NCBI GenBank assembly: GCA_902537215.1
Contig: CACBAM010000007.1
Span: forward strand, 1-64,000
Length of the DNA: 64,000 nucleotides
Source: an uncultured Alphaproteobacteria bacterium
GTDB lineage: Bacteria; Pseudomonadota; Alphaproteobacteria; Rhodobacterales; Rhodobacteraceae
Reading direction: 5' to 3'
Below are positions 53,591-62,749 of this stretch, piece after piece. The notes below the pieces were generated by a model. It ran no database searches and was not told the origin of the DNA. It saw only the letters and a list, made by a program, of their open reading frames with translations. The position numbers were made by a program, and so were the translations under genes. Position 1 is the first letter of the stretch. Each line of letters starts with the position of its first letter.

Positions 53591-56389
53591 TCATTTCTTT
53601 TTATCTACCCCAACATTTACAGGAGAGCCCAATACTGGAAACTGTGGGAGAGATATCTTAGTGGGGTTGTCGACTTTTTCAATATTAACCAATAGGTCAT
53701 ACCATGCAGCTTGTCCAGTAATAGGATCAGAATTACTATATCTGTAGCCGCTATCATTTTTGGGTAGGAGGTCAGAAATAAGGTGATTTATTATAAAACC
53801 TTCATTAGCCTCCTCCACATTTTCATCTAAAGCCCAGGATCCTTTTCTTTTGCCGATTGCATTCCATGTCCATACCGTATTTTCGTTTTGGCTCTTCATA
53901 AGCGCAACCGGAACAACTATTGATGAATTTTCTGACGTCAATCTTGCCCAGTCTCCATCTTTGAAATTCTTTTCTTTCCAAATACCTTCAGACACAAATA
54001 ATTTATTGGAACCATGAATTTGTCTCAACCAAACATTCTGACTGCCCCAACTATGATACATTGCTGCAGGTCTCTGTGTAATTGCATGTATTGGATATTG
54101 TTTGACTTTATTTGGATCATGATTTGACCACCAAATTGGTAACGGATCCATTTTTTCTTCAATTCTTTTATACAAATGCTTCTGAGGTTTCAAATTATCT
54201 GGCAATTGGTGGTAATTTTGCAACTTTGCTAGTGGTTCTAAATAGATTTGAAAGACAAATGGCTCTTCTTTATCGTAGAAACCCATTTCAACAGCCCACT
54301 TTTGATACGCTTTATTCCATGGTTTATAATATTGGGCTTCCTCGGGGATTTTTTCACTCCAAAATCCTCCGTTCTTTATATAATTCTCAATTTGATTTAA
54401 GCTAACGTCTCCTCTGCCACAATCTGTATTAGTCTCACCTCTAAATCCTGCTAAGGGCCCAATGCCTGGGCGTCTCTGATGCTTCTGCATGTAATCAGCG
54501 TAATCCTCATATAATGGCCGCTTGTCGCTGTCTACCATTCCTGGTAGCTCCAGCATAACGCCAAGTTGGAGCAAAACATCTTGAAAGCTTCTCACATCTC
54601 TATCTGGCTCAACAACTGGCCAGCGTATTGCATCACTAACTTGGTCGGGCTCACCTATAGGCCTATCCAATAACGATATACAATCATATCTTTCTAAATA
54701 TGTCGTATCCGGCAAAATAAGATCAGCATATGCAACAGTTTCCGAGTAATAGCTATCGGAGTATATTATCCTAGGGATTCTATACGCGCCTGAGTCAGGG
54801 TCTCGTTCTGTTAATTTCTTGATTGTTTCCTCGGTATTCATAGAGGAATTCCATGCCATATTTGCCATGTAGAGAAATAAAGTATCTATTTTATAAGGAT
54901 CTCCACTGTGACAGTTAGATATTACAGTATGCATTAATCCATGTGAAGACATAGGGTTTTCCCATGTAAAACCTTTATCAATTCTTGCTGGCTTACCATC
55001 CTCTGTATAAGCTAAGTCTTCGGGTCCACTTATATATCCAAGATGAGGTCCATCTAATTCACTATCAGGACTAAATTTAAAATGTGGTCTAGGGTGCGCA
55101 TCAAACGGCTTAGGATAAGGCGGTTTATACCGAAATCCACCTGGAACATCAACGCTACCAATTAAAATTTGAAGCAAGTGTATAGCTCGGCAGGTTTGAA
55201 ATCCATTGGAGTGCGCTGAAATACCTCTCATCGCATGGAAACTAACCGGCCTGCCGGTGAACCCCGACCTTTTTTCCCCTCTAAAGTCCACCCAACTTTG
55301 ATCAATGTATATTGACTTGTTAAACGCAGTTATAGCTATATCATCGGCCAACCTTAATATTTGCTCTTCCTGCAATCCGCACTGCGGTGCAACTAATTTT
55401 GGACAATATGCGTTATCCAAATATTTTTCAGTTAACAAACTAAATACAGTCTTATAGGAACCATCTTGATTTGAATAAGACTTGGTCAAAGACGGCCTCA
55501 CTCCCTTATCTGAAAATCTCTTTAATTCACCAGAAAAATGATCTATCACAAGAGGACTGCCTTCTTTATCCTTTAAAAACAATCCCTTGCTATCATTAGT
55601 TGATGTAATACTCACAAGGAATGGTGAATTTGTAAAACTTTGCAAATAATCTAAATCAATTTTTTTCTTTTTAAGCAGCGTATGCACAATCGAAAGAACC
55701 AAGAGGCCATCGGTTCCTGGGCGTATCCCTAACCATTGATCTGCAACTGAATTATAGCCAGTCCTTACTGGATTAATTGCGATAACTTTTGCACCTCTAT
55801 TTTTCAACTTTCCTAACCCTCTTTTAATAGGATTACTGTCATGATCTTCTGCCACACCAAAAAGAAGCATTAGCTCTGTTTTATCCCAATCAGGAGAACC
55901 AAATTCCCAAAATGAACCTCCCATAGTATAAATACCTGCAGCAGCCATATTTACAGAACAAAAGCCACCATGGGCTGCGTAGTTGGGTGTGCCAAACTTT
56001 TGTGCCCACCAACCAGTAAATGACTGAGATTGATCTCGACCAGTATAAAAGACAAGTTTTTCTGGCGATTTTTTACGAATGGGAGATAACCACTCAACCG
56101 CTATCTTAAGAGCCTCATCCCAGGATATCTCTTCAAACTTCCCCTCTCCACGCTCACCAACCCTAAGTAGTGGCTTTTTTAGCCTAGAGGCTGCTTTATG
56201 CTGAAAAATACCAGAAGCACCTTTTGCACATAAAACACCCTTATTTACTGGATGATCTCTATTACCTTCTATATGGACGACTTCATTGTCTTTTATATGC
56301 ACATCAATGCCACAGCGACATGCACACATATAACAAGTCGTTTTAGAAACTTTTACAAGGCTTTCAGTGGCGTAAATTTCTTTATCCAT
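53591..56389 (-). CDS. soeA: molybdopterin oxidoreductase, probable cytoplasmic sulfite dehydrogenase SoeA
   Basis: 932 residues of the DMSO reductase superfamily. The N-terminal cluster motif is C19-x2-C22-x3-C26 with C54 (GVLCAKG), so it has a [4Fe-4S] centre. Molybdopterin-binding regions follow, for example HGGFCSVN and PGGFRYKPP. It starts MDKEIYATESLV with no twin-arginine signal, so it is cytoplasmic, which fits SoeABC of Allochromatium and roseobacters but not periplasmic DMSO or thiosulfate enzymes. Sulfite would come from Xsc, encoded 6 kb away. Polysulfide- or arsenite-type activity cannot be excluded from sequence. Confidence 0.8.
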   Translation of the reverse strand: MDKEIYATESLVKVSKTTCYMCACRCGIDVHIKDNEVVHIEGNRDHPVNKGVLCAKGASGIFQHKAASRLKKPLLRVGERGEGKFEEISWDEALKIAVEWLSPIRKKSPEKLVFYTGRDQSQSFTGWWAQKFGTPNYAAHGGFCSVNMAAAGIYTMGGSFWEFGSPDWDKTELMLLFGVAEDHDSNPIKRGLGKLKNRGAKVIAINPVRTGYNSVADQWLGIRPGTDGLLVLSIVHTLLKKKKIDLDYLQSFTNSPFLVSITSTNDSKGLFLKDKEGSPLVIDHFSGELKRFSDKGVRPSLTKSYSNQDGSYKTVFSLLTEKYLDNAYCPKLVAPQCGLQEEQILRLADDIAITAFNKSIYIDQSWVDFRGEKRSGFTGRPVSFHAMRGISAHSNGFQTCRAIHLLQILIGSVDVPGGFRYKPPYPKPFDAHPRPHFKFSPDSELDGPHLGYISGPEDLAYTEDGKPARIDKGFTWENPMSSHGLMHTVISNCHSGDPYKIDTLFLYMANMAWNSSMNTEETIKKLTERDPDSGAYRIPRIIYSDSYYSETVAYADLILPDTTYLERYDCISLLDRPIGEPDQVSDAIRWPVVEPDRDVRSFQDVLLQLGVMLELPGMVDSDKRPLYEDYADYMQKHQRRPGIGPLAGFRGETNTDCGRGDVSLNQIENYIKNGGFWSEKIPEEAQYYKPWNKAYQKWAVEMGFYDKEEPFVFQIYLEPLAKLQNYHQLPDNLKPQKHLYKRIEEKMDPLPIWWSNHDPNKVKQYPIHAITQRPAAMYHSWGSQNVWLRQIHGSNKLFVSEGIWKEKNFKDGDWARLTSENSSIVVPVALMKSQNENTVWTWNAIGKRKGSWALDENVEEANEGFIINHLISDLLPKNDSGYRYSNSDPITGQAAWYDLLVNIEKVDNPTKISLPQFPVLGSPVNVGVDKKK

Positions 56390-56403
56390 ATTTTTCTTTT
56401 AGA

Positions 56404-56631
56404 TTAATCTTTAGTATTTATTTCTATTAATTTTTGGTCTTCATCGACCATTTCGCCTTCAACTACAAAAATAGAGACAACCGAGCCAGAAACATTTGAA
56501 ACAACGGGGATTTCCATTTTCATAGATTCAATAACTATCACGTCTTGACCAGATTCAACAACATCCCCAACTTTACAATTAATTTTCCAAATCGATCCTG
56601 ATATTTCTGACGAAAGAATAGCTCTTCCCAT
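56404..56631 (-). CDS. stand-alone biotin carboxyl carrier protein
   Basis: 75-residue biotinyl-domain protein. The biotinylation site is in ESMKMEIPV, with the preceding GDVVESGQDV and final VDEDQKLIEI typical of such hairpin domains. GAGGGG lies before the ATG at 56631. It has no biotin carboxylase or carboxyltransferase neighbour in the window. It is the first gene of the leftward unit ending in soeABC, 14 bases before soeA. Its partner enzyme, probably an acyl-CoA or urea/amide carboxylase, must be encoded elsewhere. Confidence 0.85.
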   Translation of the reverse strand: MGRAILSSEISGSIWKINCKVGDVVESGQDVIVIESMKMEIPVVSNVSGSVVSIFVVEGEMVDEDQKLIEINTKD

Positions 56632-56652
56632 TGTATTTCCCCTCAATAAATG

Positions 56653-56672
56653 AATTACAACCTAACGTAATT
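56653..56672. promoter_or_regulatory. inverted repeat in divergent biotin-carrier/dddP promoter
   Basis: AATTAC-N8-GTAATT is a perfect 6-8-6 dyad in the 101-base divergent gap, 61 bases before the dddP ATG. It could bind a regulator that controls the soe unit and dddP together. No regulator gene is nearby. Confidence 0.3.
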
Positions 56673-56732
56673 AAAAAATATTTAAAAGATTTAAAAAAAA
56701 TATTAACATAAAAATTGTATTGGGAGATTCAA

Positions 56733-58031
56733 ATGCAGGCACCTTCTTTTAAAAATAAAATAAATCCTGGCAAGGCCCCAGAAAAAATCAATGTTTTTTC
56801 TGAACCAACAGAACTAGCTCTTAAAGAATGGAATAATAAAGGCTTACAATTGCCGGACGTATCTATAATTAATTCATATAGAAAAGAACAAGTCGTAACG
56901 CAATTAAAGAAGAACAGAGTCGATGCCATTTTGCTTTTTGACCCATTAAATATTAGGTACGCAACTGGCACATCAAATATGCTTTTGTGGAATACACATA
57001 ACCCTTTTAGATCCTGCTTAATTTTTGATGACGGCCACTGTATTCTTTGGGATTACCAGGAAAGCACGCATTATTTAGAATCCAATTATCTGTACGTCGA
57101 TGAAGTTAGAACTGGCGCATCTATGTTTTATTTTGCAAAAGGAGATAACGTGAAGTCTGCCGCTGAAGATTTTTCTCATCAAGTAAGTCAATTCTTCGAA
57201 AAAAAAAGAAAAAACAATAAGAAATTGGCGATAGATAAAATAATGCTCGATGGGTTTAAAAGTCTAGAAAGTAGAGACTTTAAAATCGAAAATGGAGAAA
57301 AAATTATGGAGCATGCGCGATCGATAAAATCTGCCGAAGAGATAAAAGCTATGAGATGCTCTATTTCGGCATGTGAAACCTCAATAAATGTTATGGAGAA
57401 AGAAACAAAGCCAGGTATGACTGAAAATGATATCTGGTCAATTCTTCATTCGGAAAACATTAAAAGAGGTGGAGAGTGGATTGAAACTCGATTACTCTCG
57501 TCCGGTACCAAAACAAACCCCTGGTTTCAGGAATGTGGCTCTAGAATACTTCAGAATAATGAAATAGTGGCTTTTGATACTGATCTGGTTGGTTGTTACT
57601 CAATGTGCACTGATATTTCTAGAACATGGTGGATAGGAGACCAAGAGCCAACAAAGGAAATGAAACAAGATTATCAAATAGCATTAGAACATATCCAAAA
57701 GAATGCTGAACTTGTTGCTCCTGGTGTTCACTTTAAAGATTTAACCTTTAAAGGACATCAACTTGATGATATGTATAAAAAACAACAATACAGTTGCAGG
57801 TTTCACGGTGTTGGGCTGTGCGACGAGTTTCCTCTGATAACATATCCAGAGGACTATGAAGAGGGTGCATTTGACTATGTCCTTCAGCCTGGAATGACGT
57901 TATGTGTAGAGGCATTAATCAGCCGTGAAAACGGCGAATTTTCAATTAAGCTTGAAGATCAATTACTTGTGACAGATAGTGGATTTGAAAATCTTACCTC
58001 TTATCCATTCGATGAAAAGTTTTTAAATTAA
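56733..58031 (+). CDS. dddP: DMSP lyase DddP
   Basis: 432-residue M24-fold enzyme that cleaves dimethylsulfoniopropionate to dimethyl sulfide and acrylate. The sequence follows characterised DddP closely, with DPLNIRYATGTSNM, WNTHNPFRS, RGGEWIETRLLSSG and NPWFQECG. The metal ligands Asp282, Asp284, Asp294, His358, Glu393 and Glu408 sit at a constant offset of 13 from those I recall for Ruegeria DddP (295, 297, 307, 371, 406, 421). GGGAG seven bases upstream fixes the ATG at 56733; an in-frame TTG six codons earlier is not used. It stands as a single gene, divergent from the biotin carrier. No acrylate-processing genes (acuI, acuK) are adjacent. Confidence 0.93.
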   Translation: MQAPSFKNKINPGKAPEKINVFSEPTELALKEWNNKGLQLPDVSIINSYRKEQVVTQLKKNRVDAILLFDPLNIRYATGTSNMLLWNTHNPFRSCLIFDDGHCILWDYQESTHYLESNYLYVDEVRTGASMFYFAKGDNVKSAAEDFSHQVSQFFEKKRKNNKKLAIDKIMLDGFKSLESRDFKIENGEKIMEHARSIKSAEEIKAMRCSISACETSINVMEKETKPGMTENDIWSILHSENIKRGGEWIETRLLSSGTKTNPWFQECGSRILQNNEIVAFDTDLVGCYSMCTDISRTWWIGDQEPTKEMKQDYQIALEHIQKNAELVAPGVHFKDLTFKGHQLDDMYKKQQYSCRFHGVGLCDEFPLITYPEDYEEGAFDYVLQPGMTLCVEALISRENGEFSIKLEDQLLVTDSGFENLTSYPFDEKFLN

Positions 58032-58037
58032 TCCTCT

Positions 58038-59123
58038 TTAAATTTTACCTTCTGTTAAAAACACAAGAGCAAACGAATCCTCATTTATCTCGAAAATTTG
58101 GTTTTCTGTGGCATATATCAAGGCTGCAATGCCTGCACCCCCGGAAGGGCTAGTTGTAATTCCAAAATCATTTATAAATTTCAGTTTTTTCTCGACATAA
58201 TCATCTTCCAAGTGCATGAAATAATTGGCTGTCTTTGAAAGCGAATAAAATGCTGACCAGGATGGCTCTTTGCAATCTAAACGCCCCATTGTTGACACTT
58301 GGCCTTCGGCAACACTTGGTTTTTCATTTTGTAAAGACAAAAACAACGTTTTTGCTTGGCTAGGCTCAACAACAATTATCTGGGCATCTTGCCTTAAAAA
58401 CTTTCGAAGAGATAACGCAATGGCAGCTGCAAATCCACCAACTCCTGCCTGCAAAAAGACATGTGTTATTTGATTTAAGTTATATGATGATAGTTGTTTA
58501 CGAACCTCTTCACCTATAATCATGTATCCTTCCATGACATCAACGCCCGACTGGCAAGTTTCCCAAGTTGAGTCAGATAATAAAACATAATTATTATTTC
58601 GTGCATATTTTTCGGCCTCAATCATACTTGCCTCGTAGCTATCCCCTTTAAACTTAACATCTGCCCCTATGTTTTTGAGCTGATCTGCAAAAGCTTTAGG
58701 TACGTTTTTTGAAAGAAAAACAATCGCATTTGCACCAAATAATTTAGCTCCTACTGACATTGAAATACCATGGTTCCCGGCACTTGCTGTCACAAAAGTA
58801 ACACCTCTCAACGTATTTCTTAGATTTTCTAATGAAACTTCGACCTTTGCGCCCAAGCGTGAATAAGCCATTTTTCCTATAGCATATGTTGCGCCTGTTG
58901 CTTTAAAGCTACCTAAGTTAAACCTTTTCCTTTCATCTTTTATAAGCACAGAGTTTAAACCTAGATTTTCTGCAAATGTCTTTTGGTCATAGAAGTCTGT
59001 CGGCATGTACTCTGGGCAGAAATCTAAAAGCTTTAACAAAATATCTGTACTATCATTCAAATCTTTTACATTGGAGGGCTTCTTTAAACCAATAGGAAAA
59101 AAAGGATTAGATATATAGTTCAC
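58038..59123 (-). CDS. PLP-dependent lyase of the diaminopropionate ammonia-lyase type
   Basis: 361-residue fold-type II PLP enzyme. The PLP Lys is in GSFKATGATYAI (about residue 73), phosphate loop GVGGFAAA, and the SAGNHG substrate loop is present. The ISDSTWE region and VEPSQAKTL match diaminopropionate ammonia-lyase (DpaL) and threonine dehydratase relatives. The start is a GTG overlapping the stop of the upstream hydrolase gene by 4 bases. Substrate could be diaminopropionate, serine/threonine or another beta-substituted amino acid such as a sulfonate; the neighbours only hint at the last. Confidence 0.78.
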   Translation of the reverse strand: MNYISNPFFPIGLKKPSNVKDLNDSTDILLKLLDFCPEYMPTDFYDQKTFAENLGLNSVLIKDERKRFNLGSFKATGATYAIGKMAYSRLGAKVEVSLENLRNTLRGVTFVTASAGNHGISMSVGAKLFGANAIVFLSKNVPKAFADQLKNIGADVKFKGDSYEASMIEAEKYARNNNYVLLSDSTWETCQSGVDVMEGYMIIGEEVRKQLSSYNLNQITHVFLQAGVGGFAAAIALSLRKFLRQDAQIIVVEPSQAKTLFLSLQNEKPSVAEGQVSTMGRLDCKEPSWSAFYSLSKTANYFMHLEDDYVEKKLKFINDFGITTSPSGGAGIAALIYATENQIFEINEDSFALVFLTEGKI

Positions 59124-59908
59124 TTATTATTCTCTAAAAACTGCAAAAATAAAGATCCCACTTCATTTGGCTGCTCAACACACGGCAGGTGTCCAGCCTT
59201 TTTTATTACTTTAAAAATACTACCTCTAATTAGACTCGCAGCATTTTGAACAAGATTAATCGGAGTAGAGCCGTCTTCCTCACCTACTATTACTAAAGTA
59301 GGCATGTTAATTATTTTTGCCTGTTCAGTTAGATCGCAGCGGGAAATAGCTTCACAACATCCAATATAACCAGATTTTGTTGTCCTTGTGAGCATTGATC
59401 TCCACATTTGTAATTCATCAATACTATATTTTAAAAAAGAAGTAGAAAACCATCGCGTCAAAATATCATCTGAAATTGCTTCTATCCCTCCTTCTTTTAC
59501 ACGCTTTATTCTTTCGGTCCACATCTCATTTGAACCAATTTTTGGTGCTGTATCACATAAGATTAATTTATTACAAATGTTTGGTCTTTGCTTAATGAAT
59601 TCCAGGGCAATCAAGCCCCCTATCGATAGTCCTACCAGACAAATATTTTTAAGATTTAGATAATCAACTAAATTACTCACATCTTTTGCAAGGCTCTCAA
59701 TAGAAATGTCGTTTTTGAAATTCGTTGACAATCCATGACCTCTTTTATCTATTCTGACAGTTCTAAAACGTTCTCCTAAAACATATAATAGTTTATCCCA
59801 TACCCTAAAATCAGTTCCTAAAGAATTTAGAAAAACAATTGCAAAATCATCCTTGGGACCCCTGTCATCAAAATGAATATTTTCTAATCCTGATTTTAAA
59901 CTTTGCAC
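59120..59908 (-). CDS. alpha/beta-hydrolase (3-oxoadipate enol-lactonase-like)
   Basis: 262 residues: oxyanion region LNSLGTDFRVW, nucleophile elbow GLSIGGL (Ser about residue 97), acid in GEEDGSTP and His in KKAGHLPCVEQP. Its layout resembles PcaD but such genes span many substrates. The start is a GTG with AGGAG about 12 bases upstream. It is coupled to the PLP lyase gene through a 4-base overlap, so the two probably work in one pathway, possibly opening a lactone or amide made by, or before, the lyase. It is divergent from xsc. Confidence 0.82.
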   Translation of the reverse strand: MQSLKSGLENIHFDDRGPKDDFAIVFLNSLGTDFRVWDKLLYVLGERFRTVRIDKRGHGLSTNFKNDISIESLAKDVSNLVDYLNLKNICLVGLSIGGLIALEFIKQRPNICNKLILCDTAPKIGSNEMWTERIKRVKEGGIEAISDDILTRWFSTSFLKYSIDELQMWRSMLTRTTKSGYIGCCEAISRCDLTEQAKIINMPTLVIVGEEDGSTPINLVQNAASLIRGSIFKVIKKAGHLPCVEQPNEVGSLFLQFLENNK

Positions 59909-60002
59909 CTTTATTAAATTCTCCTATAAATTAAGTACATGTTAGAATATTAAATTTAAATTTTTTAATCAATTTTATATTCCTAAAAAAAAGGAAACCG
60001 AT

Positions 60003-61778
60003 ATGACTAAGATGACCACTGAAGAAGCTTTTGTAAAAGTATTACAAAAACATGGAATCGCTAACGCATTTGGGATTATTGGCTCTGCCATGATGCCAAT
60101 TTCTGATTTATTTCCTTCAGCTGGTATTCAATTCTGGGACGCTGCTCATGAAGGTAACGCTGGAATGATGGCTGATGGTTACACAAGAGCAACCGGAGAA
60201 ATGTCTATGATGGTAGCTCAAAACGGACCAGGTATCACAAACTTTGTTACTCCGGTAAAGACAGCTTATTGGAACCACACCCCTCTTCTTTTGGTAACTC
60301 CTCAGGCTGCTAATAAAACAATAGGTCAAGGAGGTTTTCAAGAAGTTGAGCAAATGGCGCTATTCAAAGACATGGTGGCATATCAAGAAGAAGTAAGAGA
60401 TCCTCAAAGAATAGCTGAGACGTTGAATAGAGTTGTATCTAGAGCAAAAAAGGCATCTGCTCCTGCCCAAATAAATATTCCTAGAGATTTTTGGAACAAG
60501 AAAGTTGATATAGATATTCCAGAGTTAATTGAATTTGAATTACCTGATGGGGGCGAGGACACTATAAAAACAGCTGCTAACCTCCTAAAAAATGCAAATT
60601 TTCCTGTTATTCTTAATGGAGCTGGAGTGGTATTGAGCGATGCAATAAATGACACTATACAATTAGCAGAAAGGTTACACGCACCGGTATGTACCGGTTA
60701 CCAACATAATGATGCTTTTCCAGGCTCACATCCGTTTCATTGTGGACCTCTTGGATATAATGGATCGAAGGCTGCTATGGAAATAATAAAGAAAGCTGAT
60801 GTTGTTTTGGCCGTTGGAACGCGTCTTAACCCTTTTTCAACTTTACCTAGTTACGGCATCGACTATTGGCCAGAGAAAGCAAAAATAATCCAAATAGACT
60901 TAAATAGTGATCGTATAGGATTAACAAAAAAAGTGTCTTTGGGTATTATTGGTGATGCTAAGAAGGTAGTTAAGAAAATTCTCACTTTCATGCCTGAAAT
61001 AGCAATAGACGATAAAGTTAAAGAACGTACTGATTATATTTCGCAAACTAAATCAAAGTGGGCTCAAGAGCTAAGTTCTTTAGATCACGAAGAGGACGAT
61101 CCAGGAACAACTTGGAATGAGAGAGCAAGAAAGAGAGAACCCAAAAAAATGTCGCCTCGAATGGCTTGGAGAGCCATTCAATCAGCATTGCCTAAAGATG
61201 CTATTATTTCATCAGACATAGGGAATAATTGTGCAATAGGTAATGCATATCCTACTTTTGAAAAAGGGAGAAAATATCTAGCTCCGGGTTTATTTGGGCC
61301 GTGCGGATATGGGTTGCCTTCAATCGTAGGCGCAAAAATTGGAGTGCCAAGTGTTCCTGTAGTTGGATTTGCAGGGGATGGCGCATTCGGAATTTCGGTA
61401 AATGAAATGACTTCTATTGGTAGGTCTGAATGGCCAGCTATAACTATGATTATCTTTAGAAATTATCAATGGGGAGCTGAAAAAAGAAACACTACGCTTT
61501 GGTTTAAAGACAATTTTGTAGGCACGGAATTAGACACCAAGGTATCTTACGCGAAAATGGCAGATGCTTGTGGCTTCATTGGAACAACTGCTAACTCTAT
61601 GGAAGAATTAACATCTATTTTAAAAGAAGCCATTAACCAACAAATGGAAAACAATAAAACTACATTCATTGAAGTGATGCTAAATCAAGAACTTGGAGAA
61701 CCTTTTAGAAGGGATGCTATGAAAGCCCCTGTTCCTGTTGCAGGAATATCAAAGGGCGATATGAAAGCAGTTGGCTAG
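60003..61778 (+). CDS. xsc: sulfoacetaldehyde acetyltransferase Xsc
   Basis: 591-residue thiamine-diphosphate enzyme that turns sulfoacetaldehyde plus phosphate into acetyl phosphate and sulfite, the key step of taurine, isethionate and related sulfonate degradation. The full pattern of Xsc is visible: catalytic Glu50 in DAAHEGNAGMMADGY, the GQGGFQEVEQ stretch, PRDFW, the ThDP motif GDGAFGISVNE and RNYQWGAEKRN. AAGGA precedes the ATG. The adjoining pta takes the acetyl phosphate on. The genes making sulfoacetaldehyde (tpa, tauXY, iseJ and so on) are not in the window. Confidence 0.93.
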   Translation: MTKMTTEEAFVKVLQKHGIANAFGIIGSAMMPISDLFPSAGIQFWDAAHEGNAGMMADGYTRATGEMSMMVAQNGPGITNFVTPVKTAYWNHTPLLLVTPQAANKTIGQGGFQEVEQMALFKDMVAYQEEVRDPQRIAETLNRVVSRAKKASAPAQINIPRDFWNKKVDIDIPELIEFELPDGGEDTIKTAANLLKNANFPVILNGAGVVLSDAINDTIQLAERLHAPVCTGYQHNDAFPGSHPFHCGPLGYNGSKAAMEIIKKADVVLAVGTRLNPFSTLPSYGIDYWPEKAKIIQIDLNSDRIGLTKKVSLGIIGDAKKVVKKILTFMPEIAIDDKVKERTDYISQTKSKWAQELSSLDHEEDDPGTTWNERARKREPKKMSPRMAWRAIQSALPKDAIISSDIGNNCAIGNAYPTFEKGRKYLAPGLFGPCGYGLPSIVGAKIGVPSVPVVGFAGDGAFGISVNEMTSIGRSEWPAITMIIFRNYQWGAEKRNTTLWFKDNFVGTELDTKVSYAKMADACGFIGTTANSMEELTSILKEAINQQMENNKTTFIEVMLNQELGEPFRRDAMKAPVPVAGISKGDMKAVG

Positions 61779-61795
61779 TTAATAGGATTAGAAAA

Positions 61796-62749
61796 TTGAG
61801 CCCAAGCTCTTTCATATTAGATCAATCAAAAGTATTTGCTCCAAAAAGCTTGCTAACAATGGCAAAAAACAGGGCAAAAGTAGCTAAAGTAGCAATCGCA
61901 TTTTCTCACAGCAAGTCCGCTATTTCAGGGGCTAAACAAGCTTTCGATTTAAATTTGATTGAACCAATCTTTGTAGGCCCTAAAGATCAAATTGAAAAAC
62001 AGGCTAGAGGTTTAAGCTGGGATATATCTTGTTTCAGAATAATAAATGAAACTGAAGAAGAAAAAGCTGGGGATATCAGTGCCCTTTTGTGTGGGAACGG
62101 TGAAGCAGATATCCTTATGAAGGGGGATTTGCATTCAGATACTTTCATGAGATCTGTAATTGCGAAAAAAAATAATCTGAGAACAAAAAACAAGATTGTT
62201 CACCAATTTTATATAACTAATGACGATATGAATACAGGAATTATGGTCTCAGATGCAGCAGTAAACATCAAACCTAGTGAGAAAACTCTAAAAACAGTGA
62301 TTGAAATAATGGTTAAAAGCTTGAAAACACTGGGTATAAAAACCCCAAAAATTGCATTTTTATCTGCTAGTGAGATTGTTATGGAAAATATGGAGTCAAC
62401 TATAACTGCTCATAACTTGAAGGAATGGGCCACAGAAAATATTAAAGAAGCATTGTTTTCTGGCCCTCTAGCTCTTGACCTTATAATTAGTAGAGATGCT
62501 GCAATTAAAAAAGGATTGGGGAATGACCCCGTTGCGGGCCAATCGAATGGGATCGTAGTACCAGAAATTGTATCCGGTAATACTCTTTACAAGTCACTTG
62601 TATATTTTGCTGGAGGGTGCGCAGCAGGCATAGTTCTAGGAGCTAAAGTACCTGTTCTACTCACAAGTCGAGCAGATCCACCGGAAGCAAGGCTTGCTTC
62701 TATAGCACTAGCCAGCATCTTGAGTGATGACAGGGCCCAACATGGCTAA
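61796..62749 (+). CDS. pta: phosphate acetyltransferase Pta (short form)
   Basis: 317 residues, the catalytic domain only (PF01515 type), without the regulatory N-terminus of long Pta forms. It converts acetyl phosphate made by Xsc to acetyl-CoA. Late motifs GNDPVAGQSNGIVVPE and LYKSLVYFAGGCAAG fit the family. The start is a TTG (AGGAT about nine bases before it), 17 bases after xsc. Its stop overlaps the end of the convergent M16 gene by four bases. The xsc-pta order is usual in sulfonate operons. Confidence 0.9.
   Translation: MSPSSFILDQSKVFAPKSLLTMAKNRAKVAKVAIAFSHSKSAISGAKQAFDLNLIEPIFVGPKDQIEKQARGLSWDISCFRIINETEEEKAGDISALLCGNGEADILMKGDLHSDTFMRSVIAKKNNLRTKNKIVHQFYITNDDMNTGIMVSDAAVNIKPSEKTLKTVIEIMVKSLKTLGIKTPKIAFLSASEIVMENMESTITAHNLKEWATENIKEALFSGPLALDLIISRDAAIKKGLGNDPVAGQSNGIVVPEIVSGNTLYKSLVYFAGGCAAGIVLGAKVPVLLTSRADPPEARLASIALASILSDDRAQHG

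Noticed and set aside
51968-56389. Anaerobic DMSO reductase DmsABC
   Set aside because: The catalytic subunit has no twin-arginine signal, whereas DmsA-type enzymes are exported; a SoeABC-like cytoplasmic enzyme fits the xsc context better. Not fully excluded.
56733-58031. M24 Xaa-Pro aminopeptidase
   Set aside because: The fold is shared, but the DddP-specific segments and the constant offset of all six metal residues from known DddP make DMSP lyase far more likely.
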